From: an uncultured Ruminococcus sp.
GTDB lineage: Bacteria > Bacillota_A > Clostridia > Oscillospirales > Acutalibacteraceae
Direction: 5' to 3'
Assembly: GCA_902798605.1 (NCBI GenBank)
Contig: CADBXH010000095.1
Location: 1-11,473 of the forward strand
Length of the DNA stretch: 11,473 nt
Every line of letters starts with the position of its first letter. Position 1 is the first letter of the stretch. Positions 7,062-11,473 of this stretch are shown here, piece by piece. A program made the translations under genes and the position numbers. The notes beneath the pieces are model-generated. The model saw nothing but the letters and a program-made list of their open reading frames with translations. It was not told the origin of the DNA and searched no databases.

Positions 7062-9047
7062 TTAGTTCGGAGCAATATACGTTATGCAGTTATCATAAAC
7101 GCCGTCTGATTCGTATGTACCCGACGCGGCGTCGAGGATCGTGATTTTTACAGAATCGGTCACTATCGGAGGATCAAATGTTATCCTCGTGATATTTCTT
7201 CTTTCTGCGGTCGGGAATACGGGGATATCAACATCTTTGTATTGACCGTCGGAAAACTCGACTCTTAACTTTTTCACCTTTCCGTTGCCGTTATACTGCT
7301 TTTCGGTACCGGCGTAACCGTTTACTATACGCAGATCATAGATTCTTTGCCTTTCGGGAAGGTCGAGCTTTATCCATTCGCCTATACCGTAGCCTTCGGC
7401 CGCCTCAGTCCAGCATGTCTCGTCATCCTTCAGCACGTTTGCGGCGTCGTAGGTATATCCATCCTGAGGGGCAAGTGTTGAGCTTGCCGTAGCTCCTGTG
7501 AATTGTTTAGCGGCGTCAACATTCTCTTCGGATGAATCGCCGTTTTCTCCGTCGCTTTTGTCAACGTCTGCTTGAGTGTTATCTCCGGTTTCGACAACTA
7601 TATCGATCGTCGCATCCGTGTTTGCAGATGATGAAGGATCATCTCCACCGCCGTTATCCTTATTCCATGGCCGGAGCATAAACAAAGCCACCACGACCGC
7701 GATTATCAAAACACCGATGCTACATAACAGCACGATCAAGCCCACGGGCTTTTTCTCTTTACGATCATCATATATGGGCGGGCGGTCGTCGTAATACGGC
7801 GGACGGTCGTCATAATATGGCGGGCGGTCATCGTAGACAGGTCTGCGGCTCTCATAAACAGGCGGCCGATTATCAAAGGCGGGCTGTCTGCGATCATCTC
7901 TTTGATAATTATTCTGATTGTAAGCACCGTTACGATCATTGTTAGGTGCGTTTTTATTACCGCTGTTATTCGCAAAGCTGTCGCCGTATGTTTTGTCGGC
8001 ATACATAGTTTTGTATTCGTCGTCAGGGGACTTTGAATCATACACCCCCACAGGCGCAGCGGTCGCTTTGCCGGCGGGCGCGTTTTGGCTGTTGATCGCG
8101 TCAGCGGTGATCTTAAGCAGCTCGCTCATACTTTGGCAGCGGTTTTCGGGGCGGATAGCCATACCGTACATAATTATGTTTTCGAGCGATTCGGGGATAT
8201 GTATTCCGAGCTCGGACGGCCTTTGAAGAGTATCTTCCTGGCTGCGCTCGAGAGCGTCAACGGGAGTAACGCCGGTAACGCACTTGTAAATAGTCGCGCA
8301 CAGGCTGTAAACATCCGTCCAGGGTCCTTGGTTGCCTTTTTTGTTGTATTGCTCAAACGGGGCGTAGCCGGGCTTGAACTGCACGGACATCGTCTTTTTT
8401 TCCATACCCGTGTAGTAGCGCGCGGAGCCGAAGTCCATCAGCATCAGCGTGTTGTCGGGCAGGATGCGGACATTGTCGGGCGAAATATCCCTGTGAATGA
8501 TGTTTTCATGGTGCATTTTATCAAGCGTATTCATCATAGGCAGGAACATTTTGAAGATATCTTCTGCCTCGAATTTGCCGTCTCTTTTCAGCTTTTGGCT
8601 GAGGTTCTCTCCCTCGAGATACTCCATGATTATATACGCGGTATCATTTTCTTCAAAAAATGCCCTTACGTCTACGATTCCGCGCTCGTTGTGGAACTTG
8701 GCGATGCTCTTTGCCTCCTGAAGGAAGCGCTCAACGCCTGTTCTGAAATACTCTCCCTCGTTTTCGTAATTAAGCGTGACGTTATTGGAAACAGTATTGT
8801 TTCTGTTTGCAAAGCCCACGGGATAGAATTCCTTGATCGCGATCTTCATATCAAGGTTCAAATCAAGTCCGACGTAAGTTATCCCAAAACCGCCCTCGCC
8901 TATCGGGTTGCCGACCAAATACTGGTTGTGCAGGATAGTGCCGGGCTTTAGAAGATGCGGCTGCTCCTCACACTGCGTAGATTTTCCGCAGTAGTAGCAA
9001 AACTTGCTTCCGTCCTTGATTTCTTTCATACATTCATAACAATACAT
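7062..9047 (-). CDS. Membrane Ser/Thr protein kinase: zinc ribbon, kinase, TM, discoidin/NADase-type glycan-binding-like sensor
   Basis: A 661-residue eukaryotic-like kinase. Residues 3-20 form a CxxC...CxxC zinc ribbon. The kinase domain (about 43-315) has the GEGGFG loop (50-55), Lys72 in IKEFY, the catalytic loop HRDISPDN (His185, Asp187, Asn192), DFGSAR (Asp205) and an APE-equivalent APFEQY. The Lys normally two after the catalytic Asp is Ser. A disordered linker (320-433) contains YADKTYGD and a run of RPPxYDD repeats. One transmembrane helix spans about 434-458, so the N-terminus is cytosolic and the C-terminus outside. After an acidic linker, residues about 516-660 resemble the discoidin-like/NADase-type glycan-binding fold (DETCWTEA, GEWIKLDLPERQRIYDLRIV). 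It is therefore a likely envelope or glycan sensor that phosphorylates cytosolic targets. The ATG has GGAGG seven to eight bases upstream. VanX-family dipeptidase follows by 13 bases. The N-terminal 310 residues align without gaps to the second kinase at 9736-10845. Confidence 0.93.
   Translation of the reverse strand: MYCYECMKEIKDGSKFCYYCGKSTQCEEQPHLLKPGTILHNQYLVGNPIGEGGFGITYVGLDLNLDMKIAIKEFYPVGFANRNNTVSNNVTLNYENEGEYFRTGVERFLQEAKSIAKFHNERGIVDVRAFFEENDTAYIIMEYLEGENLSQKLKRDGKFEAEDIFKMFLPMMNTLDKMHHENIIHRDISPDNVRILPDNTLMLMDFGSARYYTGMEKKTMSVQFKPGYAPFEQYNKKGNQGPWTDVYSLCATIYKCVTGVTPVDALERSQEDTLQRPSELGIHIPESLENIIMYGMAIRPENRCQSMSELLKITADAINSQNAPAGKATAAPVGVYDSKSPDDEYKTMYADKTYGDSFANNSGNKNAPNNDRNGAYNQNNYQRDDRRQPAFDNRPPVYESRRPVYDDRPPYYDDRPPYYDDRPPIYDDRKEKKPVGLIVLLCSIGVLIIAVVVALFMLRPWNKDNGGGDDPSSSANTDATIDIVVETGDNTQADVDKSDGENGDSSEENVDAAKQFTGATASSTLAPQDGYTYDAANVLKDDETCWTEAAEGYGIGEWIKLDLPERQRIYDLRIVNGYAGTEKQYNGNGKVKKLRVEFSDGQYKDVDIPVFPTAERRNITRITFDPPIVTDSVKITILDAASGTYESDGVYDNCITYIAPN
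7761..7868 (-). repeat. RPPxYDD heptapeptide repeats in the kinase juxtamembrane linker
   Basis: Residues 394-429 of the kinase are about five copies of a seven-residue unit (RPPVYES, RRPVYDD, RPPYYDD twice, RPPIYDD), encoded by 21-base tandem repeats. They end five residues before the transmembrane helix, on the cytosolic side. The unit is rich in Pro and Tyr with alternating Arg and Asp, which suggests an extended or self-associating linker. Confidence 0.85.
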
Positions 9048-9133
9048 ATAGTTCCTCCGCTGTTTATCTTATATTCGCGATACATTCCATTTGTTTCAGT
9101 TTCACTGTAAATTCATCCATAATCTACAGATTA

Positions 9134-9599
9134 TTAGCTATGCGTTGTTTCTGGTCCAAGCGAGACATTAAGAGTTATTGTGCTGCCGGGTTCTACCTCT
9201 GTATAAGCCTCGGGGTACTGAGAAACAACATTATCCTTATAATAGAAATCGTCGTAATAGTAATCGCCGATAACTACTTTGTAGCCCTCAGCCTCAAGCA
9301 TCTGTTTTGCGGTTTCAATAGGCTCACCAACCACTCTAATAAGAGGTTTGACCGTGTTTTCTGTCGGTTTTTGCGTTTCAATCGCAATAGTATTCTGTTG
9401 AGTATAATCATCATGTTGAGTATAATCATCATGTCTAATCAATTTATCAAACGGAGACGTTGTTTGAATTTCGGAAACCGTTGATAAATTATTAGATTTC
9501 CTTTTTTCTTTATTCTGTTTACTTATATTTGACAACACAAAAAACGTGCTAATACACAGACTAATTATTACTACTCCTAAAGAAATCGCTAAAGCTAAT
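9134..9599 (-). pseudogene. Orphaned C-terminal part (TM helix + PASTA domain) of the second kinase
   Basis: Open reading on the minus strand begins at the junction near 9599 with PLALAISLGVVIISLCIS then TFFVLSNISK, a transmembrane helix with positive charges on its outer side, and runs to TAA at 9134-9136. After a polar linker comes one PASTA domain (about 9145-9345): VVGEPIETAKQMLEAEGYKV ... VVSQYPEAYTEVEPGSTITL. PASTA domains in kinases such as PrkC and PknB bind muropeptides or peptidoglycan. There is no ATG before the PASTA domain and no ribosome binding site at any TTG/GTG, so it is unlikely to be translated by itself. It is in a different frame from the kinase half upstream (9736-10845), with a foreign AT-rich segment between them. 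I read it as the lost tail of that kinase. The 86-base gap to the next kinase gene shows no clear promoter. Confidence 0.75.
9397..9432. repeat. Perfect 18-bp tandem duplication
   Basis: The unit GTTGAGTATAATCATCAT occurs twice in direct succession (9397-9414 and 9415-9432). On the minus strand it encodes HDDYTQ twice, in the extracellular linker between the TM helix and the PASTA domain. A recent slippage event is the simplest explanation. Confidence 0.9.
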
Positions 9600-9752
9600 G
9601 GACTTGATTTAGAAAGTAAAGTATGGTTAGAAGAATTTTTGTTAGATTTTAAAAATACTGTTATTGTAATATCACATGATAGACATTTTCTAAATAAAAT
9701 ATGTACACATATGGTAGATATAGATTATGAAAAAATTACAATGTTTGCAGGT
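9597..9752 (+). pseudogene. Fragment of an ABC-F ATPase gene, antisense inside the kinase gene
   Basis: Fifty-two codons read NGLDLESKVWLEEFLLDFKN, then TVIVISHDRHFLNKICTHMV, then DIDYEKITMFAG. This matches the end of an ABC-F ATP-binding domain: Walker B-distal 'NHLDLES', the H-loop SHDRHFLN, and the 'DIDYGKI..F.G' segment that normally precedes NYDFW. Homology begins and ends abruptly. On the left the opposite strand encodes the kinase TM helix, and on the right the kinase linker (YGDTNMYKNAY). By hand count 36 of 156 bases are G or C (about 23%), far below the flanking genes. It has no start, signature motif or Walker A, so it is not functional. An open frame covering 9546-9773 exists only because flanking antisense sequence happens to be open. 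It could be an illegitimate recombination product, horizontally acquired, or an assembly chimera. Confidence 0.72.
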
Positions 9753-10845
9753 AGGCGTTTTTATACATATTAGTATCGCCGTAAGTCCTGTCCGCATACT
9801 TTGTTTTGAATTGTTCGCTGTCATTTACATGTTTGTTTTGATTGTTTGATTTATCAAAATTATTATCCGAAAAACTGATTTGCTCGCTATCAATATAATA
9901 ATCAGTCATCCTGATCAATTCATTCATACTTTGACACCGATCATCAGAGTCAACTGCAAGTCCGTACATCAAAACATTTTCAAGCTGATTAGATATATCA
10001 ATGCCCAAACTCGACGGTGATTTAAGTGTATCGTTTAGAGCTCGTTCAATGGAAGCAACGGGTGTTTTCCCCGTGATACACTTATATATCGTTGCGCAAA
10101 GGCCGTAAACATCCGTCCACGGGCCTTGGTTTCCGTTTTTATTGTACTGCTCAATCGGCGCGTAGCCGGGTTTTAGCTGAACCGACAGAGTCCTTTTATC
10201 AACTCCGTCGTAGTATCTTGCCGAGCCAAAATCAATAAGCTTAAATGAACCGTCGGGCATAACGCGAATGTTCTGCGGCGTGATATCACGGTGGATGATA
10301 TTCTCGCGGTGCATTTTTTCGAGCGTTTTCATTATGGGCAGGAACATTTTGAAAATCTCTTCGGGCTCAAATGTTCCGTCTCTTTCGAGCTTTTCGCTGA
10401 GGTTTTCGCCCTCGAGGTACTCCATTATAATATACGCGGTACCGTTTTCTTCAAAGTAATCTCTTACATCTACGATACTGCTCTCGTTGTTGAATTTAGC
10501 TATGCTTTTGGCTTCCTGAAGAAAACGCTCTACTCCGGATTTAAAATACTCTCCGCCGTTTTTATAGTTTATATTTACGTTGTTAGAATATGTATTGAAT
10601 CTGTTCGCAAAGCCTGCGGGATAGAATTCCTTGACTGCGATCCTCATATCGAGCTTTAGGTCGCGTCCTATATATGTGATACCAAAGCCGCCCTCTCCTA
10701 TTGAATTGCCGACAAGATACCTGTTGTTCAGAACCGTGCCGGGCAGCAGATGATGAGGGCAGCTTTTGTCCTCTGTGCTTTTTCCGCAGTGAGCGCAAAA
10801 CGCGCTGCCGTCATTCAGTTTATTCATACAATTATAACAATACAT
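9736..10845 (-). CDS. Zinc-ribbon Ser/Thr protein kinase, truncated before its membrane segment
   Basis: A 369-residue paralogue of the kinase at 7062-9047. It has the same zinc ribbon (Cys3, Cys6, Cys17, Cys20), GEGGFG loop (50-55), Lys72, catalytic loop HRDITPQN (His185, Asp187, Asn192), Asp205 in DFGSAR and APIEQY. The two align without gaps for about 310 residues, with 38 of 50 identities over residues 31-80 by my count. The Lys of the HRDxK motif is Thr here. The linker motif YADRTYGD (349-356) is kept, but the protein ends after NAYLQTL, where the foreign ABC-F fragment begins, so it lacks the TM helix and PASTA sensor that lie beyond it. The catalytic domain looks complete and could act as a soluble kinase, or the gene may be decaying. 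The ATG has GGAGG seven bases upstream. It lies 18 bases after the gene at 10864-11473, so it is probably cotranscribed with it. Confidence 0.85.
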   Translation of the reverse strand: MYCYNCMNKLNDGSAFCAHCGKSTEDKSCPHHLLPGTVLNNRYLVGNSIGEGGFGITYIGRDLKLDMRIAVKEFYPAGFANRFNTYSNNVNINYKNGGEYFKSGVERFLQEAKSIAKFNNESSIVDVRDYFEENGTAYIIMEYLEGENLSEKLERDGTFEPEEIFKMFLPIMKTLEKMHRENIIHRDITPQNIRVMPDGSFKLIDFGSARYYDGVDKRTLSVQLKPGYAPIEQYNKNGNQGPWTDVYGLCATIYKCITGKTPVASIERALNDTLKSPSSLGIDISNQLENVLMYGLAVDSDDRCQSMNELIRMTDYYIDSEQISFSDNNFDKSNNQNKHVNDSEQFKTKYADRTYGDTNMYKNAYLQTL

Positions 10846-10863
10846 TTAATTCCTCCGTATTGC

Positions 10864-11473
10864 TTAAATGTTCTTCTCTTTTTTTTCTTTGACATGGTTC
10901 ATTAATTTAACATTTTCTTTTTCAAAATTATTAAACCTTTTTGATACAGCATCCATATCATTTGTATCAGGATTATATTGAGGGATCTTTTTAAAATCTT
11001 CTAATGTTGATTCTTCTTTGAATTCATATCCGTGTTTTGCGTAAATCTCGTTGATAGCATATTGGATCTGATCCGGTTCCATCTCTGAGATATCATCCTC
11101 TGTAATTATGCGGTATGACGCTCTCAGACCATAATTATCAAACGGGTCTGAGCTTGTGCCTGAACGGGAGCTTTCGCTCGAATCGTCATCGTTCGATTCC
11201 CTGCTTGATTGAGATGAATTGCTTGAATCATCCGTTTTCTTCGCACCTTTAGAAACAATCAGTTTTACGGTGTCTCCCTTTTTCACTTTTGTTCTTTCAA
11301 CGGGATCCTGCGATATTATTTCTCCCTCGGGAACCGTGTCGCTGTCCTCGTATTTAGAATCCCACTCAAGATCCTTAGAGCGAAGCTCTTTAAAAGCTAA
11401 TTCCGAATCCAAGCCAACAACATTCGGAACGGTTACATAATCACCGCTCGGTTCTGTCGGAGAAGGATTTGTT
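10864..11473 (-). CDS. PASTA + YARHG domain protein, C-terminal part (probable sensor kinase tail)
   Basis: The 5' end lies beyond the right edge. The frame is open to the last base (TNPSPTEPSGDYVTVPNVVG...), so the TTG near 11412 is not a start. Visible parts in order: a Pro/Thr linker; one PASTA domain (VTVPNVVGLDSELAFKELRS ... EIISQDPVERTKVKKGDTVK) of about 65 residues; a Ser/Asp-rich linker; then a YARHG domain (ITEDDISEMEPDQIQYAINE, IYAKHGYEF, DFKKIPQYNPDTND, LM). YARHG is a small extracellular module named for a YARHG-like motif, here YAKHG. PASTA domains sense peptidoglycan fragments. By analogy with its two neighbours, the missing N-terminus is probably a zinc-ribbon kinase with a TM helix, but it could be a non-kinase lipoprotein or membrane protein. 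Kinase 2 starts 18 bases downstream, consistent with one operon. Confidence 0.85.
   Translation of the reverse strand, partial: TNPSPTEPSGDYVTVPNVVGLDSELAFKELRSKDLEWDSKYEDSDTVPEGEIISQDPVERTKVKKGDTVKLIVSKGAKKTDDSSNSSQSSRESNDDDSSESSRSGTSSDPFDNYGLRASYRIITEDDISEMEPDQIQYAINEIYAKHGYEFKEESTLEDFKKIPQYNPDTNDMDAVSKRFNNFEKENVKLMNHVKEKKEKNI

Noticed and set aside
8085..8951. 288-codon plus-strand frame opposite the kinase
   Set aside because: Antisense shadow of the well-conserved kinase domain, with no recognisable protein features or ribosome binding site.
9546..9773. Plus-strand open frame as an independent small gene
   Set aside because: Only the middle 52 codons resemble a protein (ABC-F). Both ends are antisense of kinase sequence, and it lacks a ribosome binding site and key ATPase motifs.
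6218..11473. Vancomycin-resistance cluster
   Set aside because: Only a VanX-like dipeptidase is present. There is no vanH, D-Ala-D-Lac ligase, or VanR/VanS pair, and the enzyme has an export signal.

Overview
The window looks like chromosome of a gut or rumen clostridium of the Ruminococcus/Oscillospiraceae type. The signs are type I dockerin repeats, large secreted proteins with bacterial Ig-like domains and acidic Thr/Pro linkers, AGGAGG-type ribosome binding sites, and tightly packed genes of moderate GC. The genus is an inference; no rRNA or marker gene is present.

Layout. (1) Positions 1-1651: the 5' end of an RpiR/MurR-family regulator reads leftward off the edge. It is divergent from a compact hisH-hisF pair (imidazole glycerol phosphate synthase). 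The intergenic region has a good promoter for the regulator overlapped by a 26-bp dyad. (2) 1652-1937: a nested inverted-repeat element of about 110 bp that probably doubles as the hisF terminator, then a promoter region. (3) 1938-3851: a decayed gene for a secreted dockerin protein, with three reading-frame breaks and one nonsense codon. (4) 3921-3948: a bidirectional terminator between convergent units. (5) 3971-6076 (minus): a secreted GH25 muramidase with an N-terminal degenerate dockerin, a Thr/Glu/Pro repeat linker and four Ig-like repeats, with its own promoter. (6) 6218-11473 (minus): a run of same-strand genes read from right to left. These are the C-terminal part of a PASTA+YARHG protein (probably a kinase tail), a zinc-ribbon Ser/Thr kinase that has lost its membrane and sensor part, the orphaned TM+PASTA tail of that kinase, an intact zinc-ribbon Ser/Thr kinase with a transmembrane segment and a discoidin/NADase-type glycan-binding-like sensor, and a lipoprotein D-Ala-D-Ala dipeptidase of the VanX family.

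How they may work together. The right half reads as a cell-envelope sensing and remodelling locus. Near-identical cytosolic kinase modules are joined to different extracellular sensor domains (PASTA, PASTA+YARHG, discoidin-like), followed by a surface dipeptidase, with a muramidase in a separate transcription unit next door. The most unusual structure is at about 9597-9752. A very AT-rich (~23% GC) 52-codon piece of an ABC-F ATPase gene lies antisense inside the second kinase gene. It has replaced the linker to the membrane segment and split the gene into a catalytic half and a PASTA tail.
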